Positions 1-6,016 are shown, counted from the first letter of the stretch. The stretch is DNA of 12,350 nucleotides from Dehalococcoidia bacterium UBA6808 (GCA_002452695.1 DKFA01000098.1:1-12350), one strand, 5' to 3'. Notes: a model not told the origin generated them from the sequence alone. Program-made: numbers and translations.

Positions 1-785
1 CCGCCGCTCTTGTGGATCAGGGCGGTATATTTAACTGCATCAAAAATAGACTCCATGCTATCCTCAATAGGCAATACGAAGCAGGCTGACAATTGCCCAA
101 GATCACGCCCGGAATTCATCAGTGTCGGCGAGTTGGGTAAAAATTCCAGCGAGGTCATCATTCTGTAGAACCTGTTTTCCCATTCATCTACAGGTGCGGC
201 CTTATCAAAAGCCAGCTCAGCCGAAGCTATATGGCGTGCGACACGGTGGAAAAGCTGTTCAGGAGTTTCAATCACACTACCCTTGCTGTCCTTTTGTAAG
301 TACCTTTTTTCGAGTACCACCAGGGCATTTTTGGTGAGTTTGAGCTCGGTCGGAGGCAACGGCTCAACTGGACTGCTAGCGGTATCCCGTTTGATCCTGG
401 CCTTTTCTGCGGGTACATTATTGCCGATATCCCTCTTCATACCGGGCTTCTCCTCCAGTGTCTGTTTGTCGGTATCCTGCTTCAGGCTGACTTTCTCCTC
501 CAGAATCTCATTGACGATGGATTCGATCTTTTCTTTCTCAGGCGGTTTGGGAACTGCCGGCGCCATCAGGTGTTCCATGCCGGGGAATACTGGTTCGGTG
601 ATTTTTTTCCGGGTTTTTTCTTCTGTAGACATATTTTTCTCTAGCCTCGAAATAACTAATTCGGTCAAACCCTCGATCTCGTTCCTGTCGGTCAGCCCCA
701 TGGTCTGTGTATAAGTAAAAATCGTCTTAGCCACATAATTGCGGACGGAGTCAGACAACTGGTTCCGTATCTGTTTATTTGCCAT
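1..785 (-). CDS. nrdJ: Class II (adenosylcobalamin-dependent) ribonucleotide reductase, N-terminal part (runs off the window)
   Basis: Reading the minus strand from ATG at 785 gives 261 uninterrupted codons that continue past the left edge. From about residue 148 the protein matches the start of the class II reductase catalytic chain: LTKNALVVLEKRYL, then ETPEQLFHRVA, FLPNSPTLMNSG, LGQLSACFVLPIEDSMESIF and KYTALIHKSGG. This family reduces ribonucleotides to deoxyribonucleotides with a B12-generated thiyl radical; SACF contains one of the conserved active-site cysteines. The first ~147 residues are an extension: a predicted helical segment (about 1-50), then a charged, Lys/Glu/Pro-rich linker. 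I see no ATP-cone motif in it. The ATG lies inside the last codons of nrdR (11-nt overlap), which implies translational coupling and co-transcription. Met52 (ATG at 632) is an alternative start. The reductase identity is secure. The symbol nrdJ, and the exact start, are less so. Confidence 0.93.
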   Translation of the reverse strand, partial: MANKQIRNQLSDSVRNYVAKTIFTYTQTMGLTDRNEIEGLTELVISRLEKNMSTEEKTRKKITEPVFPGMEHLMAPAVPKPPEKEKIESIVNEILEEKVSLKQDTDKQTLEEKPGMKRDIGNNVPAEKARIKRDTASSPVEPLPPTELKLTKNALVVLEKRYLQKDSKGSVIETPEQLFHRVARHIASAELAFDKAAPVDEWENRFYRMMTSLEFLPNSPTLMNSGRDLGQLSACFVLPIEDSMESIFDAVKYTALIHKSG

Positions 786-1320
786 TGTTAGCTTTTTGCC
801 TCATCCTGTGTTTTTGCCCAACGAGTTGCTCAGCTTTGATCAAAGAAAGCTGGCCGTCGAGCGGGGCGCTCTGCTTGGATTCGATCAGATTATCTACTGC
901 GTGTTTGAGAGTCGCTATATCAGAGAACTCATAGTACACACTGGCAAACCTGATGTAAGCGATATGGTCGATGTCAGCCAGTTTACTGACAACCATTTTC
1001 CCGATCAACGTCGAATATATTTCAGTCTTACCCAGACTATATAATTCAGTTTCGATATTCTCCACAAGCTTCTCTATAGTGCCGGTAGGCATGGGACGTT
1101 TTTCACATGCTTTACGGATACCAGAGAATAACTTTTCCCGGTCGAACTCCTCGCGGCGGCCATCCTTTTTTATCACATAGAGGCTGCGTTGCTGCAGTCT
1201 CTCGTATGTCGTGAAGCGCTCGCCACATTTGGTGCACTCCCTTCTGCGTCTTATTCCGTCTCCCAGGCTGCGGGAGTCGATTACCTTTGATTCCGGATTA
1301 TCACAAGCAGGACACTTCAT
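775..1320 (-). CDS. nrdR: Transcriptional repressor NrdR
   Basis: NrdR senses ATP/dATP and represses ribonucleotide reductase operons. The 181-residue product begins MKCPAC and has the zinc-ribbon cysteines C3, C6, C29 and C32, with the usual basic stretch IRRRREC. An ATP-cone domain follows at about residues 47-137 (VIKKDGRREEFDREKLFSGI through VYYEFSDI). The family is usually 150-160 residues, so there is an extra tail of roughly 25-30 residues, rich in Gln, Lys and Arg. The last codons overlap the start of the class II reductase, the expected target. The gene's own promoter carries two NrdR-box-like sites, so autoregulation of the nrdR-nrdJ operon is likely. No strong Shine-Dalgarno is visible; only GAAAG abuts the ATG. 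Confidence 0.96.
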   Translation of the reverse strand: MKCPACDNPESKVIDSRSLGDGIRRRRECTKCGERFTTYERLQQRSLYVIKKDGRREEFDREKLFSGIRKACEKRPMPTGTIEKLVENIETELYSLGKTEIYSTLIGKMVVSKLADIDHIAYIRFASVYYEFSDIATLKHAVDNLIESKQSAPLDGQLSLIKAEQLVGQKHRMRQKANNGK

Positions 1321-1326
1321 CTTTCA

Positions 1327-1342
1327 ACACAACATCTATGAT
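1327..1342. promoter_or_regulatory. NrdR box 2 (weaker, downstream partner)
   Basis: ACACAACATCTATGAT matches the NrdR consensus at 11 of 16 positions, with the left half well conserved (ACACAA). It starts 30 bp from box 1, close to the three helical turns expected of paired NrdR sites. It lies in the predicted 5' leader, just before the nrdR start codon. On its own it would be weak; the phasing with box 1 is the main support. Confidence 0.5.
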
Positions 1343-1350
1343 TTTCCTGG

Positions 1351-1379
1351 ATAGTAACACAATATATAGTTAGTGTCAA
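1351..1379 (-). promoter_or_regulatory. Promoter of the nrdR-nrdJ operon
   Basis: On the minus strand a perfect -35 hexamer TTGACA (1374-1379) and a TACTAT -10 (1351-1356, 4 of 6 to consensus) are separated by exactly 17 bp. The predicted transcript would start near 1344, about 25 nt before the nrdR ATG. The spacer is occupied end to end by an NrdR box, which fits repression by occlusion of RNA polymerase. Confidence 0.75.
1357..1372. promoter_or_regulatory. NrdR box 1 (operator in the promoter spacer)
   Basis: The plus-strand sequence ACACAATATATAGTTA matches the published NrdR consensus acaCwAtATaTwGtgt at 14 of 16 positions by eye. It lies entirely between the -35 and -10 of the nrdR promoter. 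NrdR boxes normally occur in pairs about three helical turns apart, and a weaker partner is present at 1327-1342. Confidence 0.75.
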
Positions 1380-1394
1380 TGGTTCGTAGGACAT

Positions 1395-1437
1395 AAATAA
1401 AACCGGGCGGTGAAATTTTCTACGCCCGGTTTTATTT
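1395..1437 (-). terminator. Intrinsic terminator after ftsZ (near-symmetric, possibly bidirectional)
   Basis: A 15-bp perfect stem (1395-1409 with 1423-1437; GC core CCGGGCG/CGCCCGG) encloses a 13-nt loop. The A-rich and T-rich outer ends mean the minus-strand RNA ends its stem in GGTTTTATTT, as in a rho-independent terminator. It lies 27 bp past the ftsZ stop codon and separates the division operon from the nrdR promoter. Confidence 0.85.
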
Positions 1438-1464
1438 CAGTGCGCTGAAATATGCACTAAAGTT

Positions 1465-2583
1465 TTAGCGAGGCTTTCTGCTCATATCTGCCATGGGACG
1501 TATTGCAGCCGCAGGTTGCGCATTGGGGTAACGCGAACCTCTCCGTAAGAATGACGGGACATCGAGGCTATCCTCGGTTGCTCCCCTCAGCAGTCTGCGC
1601 AGTTCAACCTCGGTCGGAACTCCTGCACCATACTGGGCTGTGAAACCGGTGGCAATGATCGTGATCTGGACCTCGTCTTCGAGCTGCGGGTTGAAGACGA
1701 CGCCGAAGATGATATTGGCATCCGGGTCGACGGACTGTGCGATGACATCTGCCGCTTCGTTGCATTCAAAGAGCGAAAGATTGCTGCCTCCGGTAATGTT
1801 ATAAAGGACACCTTTGGCACCGCTGATAGATACGTCGAGCATGGGGCTGGCCAGAGCCGCCTTGGCAGCTTCAACAGCCCTGTTGGAACCTTTGCCGTGA
1901 CCGACAGACATCCAGGCGGGGCCAGAATTTTTCATGATGGCCCGGATATCGGCGAAGTCGAGGTTTATGAGGCCGGGGACGGTGACAACTTCGGCAATAG
2001 CCTGGACACCAAGCTTCAATACATCGTCAGCCAGTCTGAAAGCATTATCTACAGTGGTCTTGTTGTCACAGAGCTCGATGATGCGGTCATTGGGAATAAT
2101 TACCAGTGTGTCTACCTTATCGCATAGCTGAAGAATGCCTTCTTCTGCCACTTTCATACGGCGGGCGCCTTCAAAAGAGAAAGGTTTGGTTACGATGGCA
2201 ATGGTCAGTGCGCCGGACGACCTGGCAACTTCTGCTACAATGGGAATGCTACCGGTGCCCGTGCCGCCGCCCATGCCAGCGGTGATAAATACCATGTCTG
2301 CGCCTGCTACGACTTCCTGGATGGCCTGCCGGCTTTCCTCAGCGGATTTGCGGCCGACATTGTGGTCGCCGCCTGCTCCGAGACCACGGGTCAGTTTCTC
2401 GCCGAGCTGAACGCGTACCGGAACTTCTGCCAGTGCCAGTGCCTGAGCGTCAGTGTTCATGCAGATGAACTCCACGCCCTTGATGCCTTCACGTACCATG
2501 CGGGTGACGGCGTTGGATCCACCGCCGCCACAGCCAATAGCTTTTATCTTGGCGGGTGCTGTCGAGAACATTGATTTTGACAT
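1465..2583 (-). CDS. ftsZ: Cell division protein FtsZ
   Basis: FtsZ is the tubulin-like GTPase that polymerises into the division ring. The 372 residues carry GCGGGGSN (17-24), the G-box GGGTGTG (105-111), PFSFEG (134-139) and the synergy (T7) loop NLDFADIRAIM (207-217), whose acidic residues D209 and D212 activate GTP hydrolysis in the neighbouring subunit. The globular core ends near 315-320. The linker is very short (about 20 residues) before the conserved partner-binding peptide SLDVPSFLRR (339-348). That peptide, usually terminal or nearly so, is followed by a further 24-residue basic, Pro/Ala-containing tail. The start is supported by AGGAGGT (2594-2600), 10 nt upstream. It is the last gene of the division operon, 33 bp after ftsA, and is followed by a terminator. 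Confidence 0.98.
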   Translation of the reverse strand: MSKSMFSTAPAKIKAIGCGGGGSNAVTRMVREGIKGVEFICMNTDAQALALAEVPVRVQLGEKLTRGLGAGGDHNVGRKSAEESRQAIQEVVAGADMVFITAGMGGGTGTGSIPIVAEVARSSGALTIAIVTKPFSFEGARRMKVAEEGILQLCDKVDTLVIIPNDRIIELCDNKTTVDNAFRLADDVLKLGVQAIAEVVTVPGLINLDFADIRAIMKNSGPAWMSVGHGKGSNRAVEAAKAALASPMLDVSISGAKGVLYNITGGSNLSLFECNEAADVIAQSVDPDANIIFGVVFNPQLEDEVQITIIATGFTAQYGAGVPTEVELRRLLRGATEDSLDVPSFLRRGSRYPNAQPAAAIRPMADMSRKPR

Positions 2584-2616
2584 TAGTTAATTTACCTCCT
2601 GCAATTTCATAATAAT

Positions 2617-3864
2617 TTAAGCGGTGAAAAATTTTTTAAGCATACCCATGATGTTGCTGATCTGACTGTTGGCTTTGCTGCCATTGCCGCCGCCGTTGCC
2701 ATTGCCCTTGGATTCCCAGGTGGGCTTACCGCCGGTCTTGATAGCCCAGAGCAGGAGACCTACTCCGGTGGCATTGGCCGGATCATGCAGGACATCGGTG
2801 ATGCCGTAAACGCCCATTGGTTCGCCGACCCTGGTGGGGATGCGGATGGATCCTCGAGCTAGAGCTTCGAGGCCGTTCATCTTGGCGCCGCCACCGGTCA
2901 TTACCAGCCCTGCCGGGGCCAGAGAAGCATAACTGGTGTCGGGCATCTCAAGCAGGATGAGCCTGAGCAATTCCTCCATGCGGTCGCGCAGGATGTTACA
3001 CAGGTCCTTGTAGGAAACGCTGTGTCCATCCTCCACCGTCAGGGTAGAGCCCTCATCCTTGGAGCCGGTTTCGGGATAAACATTGCCGTACTTCTTTTTC
3101 ATTGCTTCTGCAATCTCGAAAGGAAGCCCGAGTCCGATGGAGAGGTCGCTGGTAAACTGATAGCCTGCCACAGGTATGATGGATGTGTGATAGATACTGC
3201 CGTCTTTGAAAACTGCGATGTCGGTGGTACCTCCGCCGATATCTGCCATGATTACGCCGATTTCCTTTTCTTCAGGTGTTAGCACGGCCTCGCCGCTGGC
3301 CAGCGGTTCAAGTACCAGATCATCGATCTCGACGCCGACGCTGCGAACGCACTTGACCAGGTTCTGTACCGATGCTGTCGATGCGGTGATAATGTGGGTC
3401 TCGACATCGAGCCTGAACCCATGCATGCCAACAGGGTTCTTGATCTTTTCCTGTGTATCCAGTGAATAACCGCGCGGTATCTGATGAAGTATCTTGCGGT
3501 CATCGGGGATGTTGATGTTCTTGGCTGAGGAGAGGACACGGCTTAGATCATCCTGCCTGACGAGCCTGTCTGTCCTCGGGATAGCCACGACGCCGTGGCT
3601 GTTAACGGAGCTGATGTGCCTGCCTGTAACGCCGATGTAGGCTGACTCGATTTTAACGCCGCTGGCCTGTTCGGCCCTTTTAACGGATTCAGAGACGGAG
3701 TCCCTGGCCTCCTCAACGTTAACGACCATGCCTTTATGCAGGCCGTGGCTGGGTACCTGGCCAACTCCGAGCACCTGTAGTGCGCCGCCGGAATCAAGAG
3801 TAGCAACTATGGTGCAGATCTTTGTTGTGCCTACATCGATACCCGTAATCAATCTTTTTGTCAT
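2617..3864 (-). CDS. ftsA: Cell division protein FtsA
   Basis: FtsA is an actin-fold ATPase that tethers FtsZ filaments to the inner face of the membrane. The 415 residues include the phosphate-1 motif GIDVGTTK (8-15), phosphate-2 ADIGGGTTDIAVF (207-219) and the adenosine motif VMTGGGAKMNG (321-331). The SHS2/1C insertion lies roughly at 85-165. A flexible Gly/Asn/Ser linker (about 378-400) leads to the C-terminal amphipathic helix ISNIMGMLKKFFTA, the expected membrane anchor. AAGGAGG (3874-3880) lies 9 nt before the ATG. An ATG between this ribosome site and the start (minus strand, out of frame, followed by a stop after two codons) is ignored. In a cluster without wall-synthesis genes, FtsA is the evident membrane attachment for FtsZ. 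Confidence 0.97.
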   Translation of the reverse strand: MTKRLITGIDVGTTKICTIVATLDSGGALQVLGVGQVPSHGLHKGMVVNVEEARDSVSESVKRAEQASGVKIESAYIGVTGRHISSVNSHGVVAIPRTDRLVRQDDLSRVLSSAKNINIPDDRKILHQIPRGYSLDTQEKIKNPVGMHGFRLDVETHIITASTASVQNLVKCVRSVGVEIDDLVLEPLASGEAVLTPEEKEIGVIMADIGGGTTDIAVFKDGSIYHTSIIPVAGYQFTSDLSIGLGLPFEIAEAMKKKYGNVYPETGSKDEGSTLTVEDGHSVSYKDLCNILRDRMEELLRLILLEMPDTSYASLAPAGLVMTGGGAKMNGLEALARGSIRIPTRVGEPMGVYGITDVLHDPANATGVGLLLWAIKTGGKPTWESKGNGNGGGNGSKANSQISNIMGMLKKFFTA

Positions 3865-3920
3865 TTATCCATGCCTCCTTTGGTTTAATCTTTGTTTTCA
3901 CTTTCTGCCTGCTCTATCTC

Positions 3921-4055
3921 TTACAGGAAGTAAAGGATGGAGATAGCGATAATCAGGCTTACGAACACGATACCGTCGAAAACCATACCACTGCATAATG
4001 CCAGAAGCCTTCTGTCATTATGCAGTATGGTACCGAATCTTTTCGCTCCTACCAT
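3921..4055 (-). CDS. Uncharacterised 44-residue single-pass membrane protein in the division operon
   Basis: The 210-bp gap between rsmH and ftsA contains a short reading frame from ATG at 4055 to TAA at 3921, preceded by a strong CAGGAGG (4064-4070) at 8-nt spacing. The product starts MVGAKRFGTILHNDRRLLAL, with five basic residues in its first 16. From about residue 22 to the end it is almost wholly hydrophobic (IVFVSLIIAISILYFL). I read this as a short basic cytoplasmic N-terminus with a C-terminal membrane helix (positive-inside rule). It starts 20 nt after the rsmH stop, where ftsL and ftsI lie in many bacteria, so a role as a tiny divisome membrane subunit is possible but unproven. I recognise no family. 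The gene also encodes a long RNA hairpin (3991-4025), so the alternative is a structured non-coding element with a chance ORF. Confidence 0.65.
   Translation of the reverse strand: MVGAKRFGTILHNDRRLLALCSGMVFDGIVFVSLIIAISILYFL
3991..4025 (-). repeat. Long near-perfect inverted repeat within the 44-codon ORF
   Basis: CTGCATAATG (3991-4000) pairs with CATTATGCAG (4016-4025). After one mismatch, CAGAA (4002-4006) pairs with TTCTG (4010-4014) around a 3-nt loop. CCATA/TATGG flanks (3983-3987 and 4026-4030) can extend it after a small bulge. The hairpin forms in the mRNA between rsmH and ftsA. No U-tract follows, so it is not a classical terminator. It could be an mRNA-stability or processing element that sets ftsA-ftsZ levels, or a DNA-level protein site. 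Confidence 0.8.
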
Positions 4056-4075
4056 TTTCTTTGCCTCCTGCTAAG

Positions 4076-5011
4076 CTATATTTTTTGCGCTATGCGAAGT
4101 TTGGCACTCCTGCTGCGCAGATTCCTCTCTATCTCTGATTCAGTTGGTGTCAGTGGATGTTTGTTTATAATGATTAGCGTGGGTTGATGATGGCAAGTGC
4201 ACTGAGGAATATTGGCCGGGCAGATACAGGCTTTAGTCTCTCTAAGCATGAAGGTTTTAACGATACGGTCTTCCAGAGAATGGTAACTGATTACGACCAG
4301 CCGGCCTCCGGATGCCAGGTGGCTGATGCTTTGTTCCAATGCCGTGGTCAGGTGTTCGAGCTCACGATTGACTGCTATGCGCAACGCCTGAAAGGTCTTC
4401 GTCGCTGGATGTATCCTGCTAAAGCGTTCTCCCACGGCGCCGACAACTACCGCCGCCAGTTCGGCCGTATCTGTAATGGGCCTGTTCTGGACGATATTTC
4501 TGGCGATACGATAGGCATGGGGCTCCTCTCCGTAGATGAGGAGCAGCTTGGCCAGCTTACTCTCTGGCATCCTGTTGACGATATCGGCTGCAGTGAGCGG
4601 CTCTTCAGGGTTGAATCTCATATCGAGCGGACCGCTGCGTTGGAAGCTGAAACCGCGATCGGCGCTTTCCAACTGGCGCGAGGAAAGTCCCAGATCAAAC
4701 AGGATGCCATCTACCGGAGAAAACCCGGTTTCCCGGCAAATCTGATCAAGATTATAAAAATTATCATTGATGATGATGGTGCTTTCAAAATAATCATAGA
4801 GATTATGCTGGGCCAAGGCGATTGCTTCGGGATCGGCATCTATGCCGAGGAGCTCTCCGCCTGGCAGGCAGTTGGACAGTATAGATAAGGAGTGACCGCC
4901 ACTGCCCAGCGTGCAGTCGATGTAGCGTTTGCCAGGCCTGACGTCAAGGGCTTCAATAACTTCTTTGACCATGACAGGGACGTGTCCTTTAATCGCTACT
5001 GCATGAGTCAT
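4076..5011 (-). CDS. rsmH: 16S rRNA (cytosine1402-N4)-methyltransferase RsmH (MraW)
   Basis: RsmH N4-methylates C1402 in the decoding centre of 16S rRNA using S-adenosylmethionine. The 311-residue protein starts with HVPVMVKEVIEAL and has the SAM-binding loop DCTLGSGGHS (32-41), followed by LLGIDADPEAI. Family signatures follow: DGILFDLGLSSRQLE, DRGFSFQRSGPLDMRF, ALRIAVNREL and SYHSLEDRIVK, then a C-terminal RSAKLR. Length is normal for the family. The start overlaps the mraZ stop by 4 nt (ATGA), and GGAGG lies 7 nt upstream inside mraZ, so the two are translationally coupled. Its place behind mraZ is the standard first step of the division cluster. Confidence 0.98.
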   Translation of the reverse strand: MTHAVAIKGHVPVMVKEVIEALDVRPGKRYIDCTLGSGGHSLSILSNCLPGGELLGIDADPEAIALAQHNLYDYFESTIIINDNFYNLDQICRETGFSPVDGILFDLGLSSRQLESADRGFSFQRSGPLDMRFNPEEPLTAADIVNRMPESKLAKLLLIYGEEPHAYRIARNIVQNRPITDTAELAAVVVGAVGERFSRIHPATKTFQALRIAVNRELEHLTTALEQSISHLASGGRLVVISYHSLEDRIVKTFMLRETKACICPANIPQCTCHHQPTLIIINKHPLTPTESEIERNLRSRSAKLRIAQKI

Positions 5012-5442
5012 TTCCGTTCCTCCAGGGAGTCCATCCTCTGACGGGCCTCACCAGCAGATATCTTTTCCTTGTGATAGCTTTCTTTATTCCAAATCTCGAA
5101 GCAATTGCCGTTACCAAGGATCACTGCTTCATTTGTAATGCCACATCTCTCTCGCAGGTTGGAGGGCAGGGATATCCTGCCCTGGTTATCGATACTGGCT
5201 TCTTCAGCGTTGCTGAAGATGTGGCGATTGACCCTGCGCTGGTCATCGGACATAGAAAAGCTGCTGGGCAACTGATTAGAGGTCATCTCGGCGAAAGCTT
5301 CCTGCGTATATGCTGTGATGCAGTCGTCTGCAATCATAGTGAGTACAAGTCCAGTTTCAATGTCTTTGCGGAATTTCGGAGGCAAAGGCACGCGTCCCTT
5401 GTTATCGACCTTGTATTCATGCGTACCCAGAAACATTGTCAT
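5008..5442 (-). CDS. mraZ: Transcriptional regulator MraZ
   Basis: MraZ is an AbrB/MazE-fold DNA-binding protein that forms rings and controls the division (dcw) operon. The 144 residues contain two SpoVT-AbrB-like halves, each with the DxxxR hallmark: DNKGRVPLPPKFR (from residue 13) and DNQGRISLPSNLR (from residue 85). The C-terminal end is Glu/Arg/Lys-rich. Length is typical. The start at 5442 is 14 nt past the stop of the upstream winged-helix gene; a second Met two codons later is equally possible, and neither has a clear Shine-Dalgarno. A six-copy decamer array upstream of the operon looks like the MraZ operator, so MraZ probably autoregulates through it. Confidence 0.97.
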   Translation of the reverse strand: MTMFLGTHEYKVDNKGRVPLPPKFRKDIETGLVLTMIADDCITAYTQEAFAEMTSNQLPSSFSMSDDQRRVNRHIFSNAEEASIDNQGRISLPSNLRERCGITNEAVILGNGNCFEIWNKESYHKEKISAGEARQRMDSLEERK

Positions 5443-5456
5443 TCAGTCCGTGAGAA

Positions 5457-5855
5457 CTATACGCTGAGAGATTCCCTCTCCAGTTCTCCTTCAATACTAT
5501 TTATTTCGCTCCAGTCCATTGCAGCCAGTCTCTTGATATGACCGCTGTATTCGTGTTCATGATTCAAAGAATAATGAGCAATACCGCTTGTGCAATATTG
5601 TTCATTGATTATTCCTTTATCTATCAGGTCCTTGATGATTTCCATTAAGTGATGGCGGGTAATCTCCATGACATGCGCTATACCGTCGAGATTAAAACTG
5701 GCATAAGGATGTCTGCCCCAGAATAGAAGTAAGCGGAGCCTCTGTCCGGTGAAGTCATGCTCCTTCAGAAAGGAAAATGTCTCCTCATCGATAATCTTCC
5801 CGCAATATCCACTTATTACCATCTTGCCTTTTTTCCCTTCAATGATTTTTACCAT
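5457..5855 (-). CDS. Small winged-helix DNA-binding protein, first gene of the division operon
   Basis: The family is not one I can name. The 132-residue product has a region (about 37-98) that reads as a winged helix-turn-helix. A first helix (GQRLRLLLFWGRHP) is followed by FNLDGIAHVMEI, a putative recognition helix with TRHHLMEIIKDLIDKGII, and a beta-wing ending GIAHYSLN. This resembles MarR/PadR/ArsR-type folds. The C-terminal third is acidic and helical. It ends 14 nt before mraZ and lies directly under the promoter with the MraZ-like repeats, so it appears to be the leading gene of the mraZ-rsmH-ftsA-ftsZ operon. The start is uncertain. ATG at 5855 lies inside the last operator repeat and has no Shine-Dalgarno; ATG at 5822 (Met12) has AAGG-type sequence upstream and would leave the operator wholly untranslated. 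Confidence 0.8.
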   Translation of the reverse strand: MVKIIEGKKGKMVISGYCGKIIDEETFSFLKEHDFTGQRLRLLLFWGRHPYASFNLDGIAHVMEITRHHLMEIIKDLIDKGIINEQYCTSGIAHYSLNHEHEYSGHIKRLAAMDWSEINSIEGELERESLSV

Positions 5856-5910
5856 TTATTACCACTTTTTACCACTATGCCCCATTATCTACACTTTTCT
5901 ACCATCTTGT
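5851..5910 (-). promoter_or_regulatory. MraZ-type operator: six 10-bp direct repeats
   Basis: Six contiguous decamers with exactly 10-bp period, read on the minus strand: ACAAGATGGT, AGAAAAGTGT, AGATAATGGG, GCATAGTGGT, AAAAAGTGGT, AATAAATGGT (consensus roughly AnAAArTGGT). MraZ is known to bind direct repeats with a TGGG core (gammaproteobacteria, 5-nt spacers) or an AAAGTG core (Mollicutes), both with a period of about 10 bp. The array spans the -10 region, the promoter spacer and the predicted start of transcription of the operon that contains mraZ, so repression is the simplest reading. The MraZ assignment is inferred from motif, phasing and context. Confidence 0.8.
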
Positions 5911-5913
5911 CAA
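5884..5913 (-). promoter_or_regulatory. Promoter of the winged-helix-mraZ-rsmH-ftsA-ftsZ operon
   Basis: On the minus strand, TTGACA (5908-5913, perfect) and GATAAT (5884-5889, 5 of 6) are separated by 18 bp. Transcription would begin near 5877, about 20 nt before ATG 5855 or 55 nt before ATG 5822. The MraZ-like decamers cover everything from just downstream of the -35 to the start codon region. Confidence 0.75.
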
Positions 5914-6016
5914 TAGCCTTTCAGGGAAATTTCCAAAATCCTTTGAGAAAAAAGTAACTATTAATAATGCAATGAGATTTGATTGACCACAATAGGTAGG
6001 CGTTATCCGGCGGAGG

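Noticed and set aside
283..714. Plus-strand 143-codon Ser/Phe-rich open frame
   Set aside because: It lies antisense to the class II reductase reading frame, which has clear homology; the composition is that of a shadow frame and there is no ribosome site.
1435..1450. Short hairpin TTTCAG-TGCG-CTGAAA next to the ftsZ terminator
   Set aside because: The stem is only 6 bp and overlaps the base of the much stronger terminator stem by a few bases; no separate role is supported.
3865..3875. Extra ATG between the ftsA ribosome site and the ftsA start
   Set aside because: It is out of frame and reaches a stop after two codons; the downstream ATG has better spacing and matches FtsA N-termini.
4184..4888. 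Plus-strand 234-codon open frame
   Set aside because: It is fully antisense to rsmH, whose motifs are intact; no family signature is recognisable in it.
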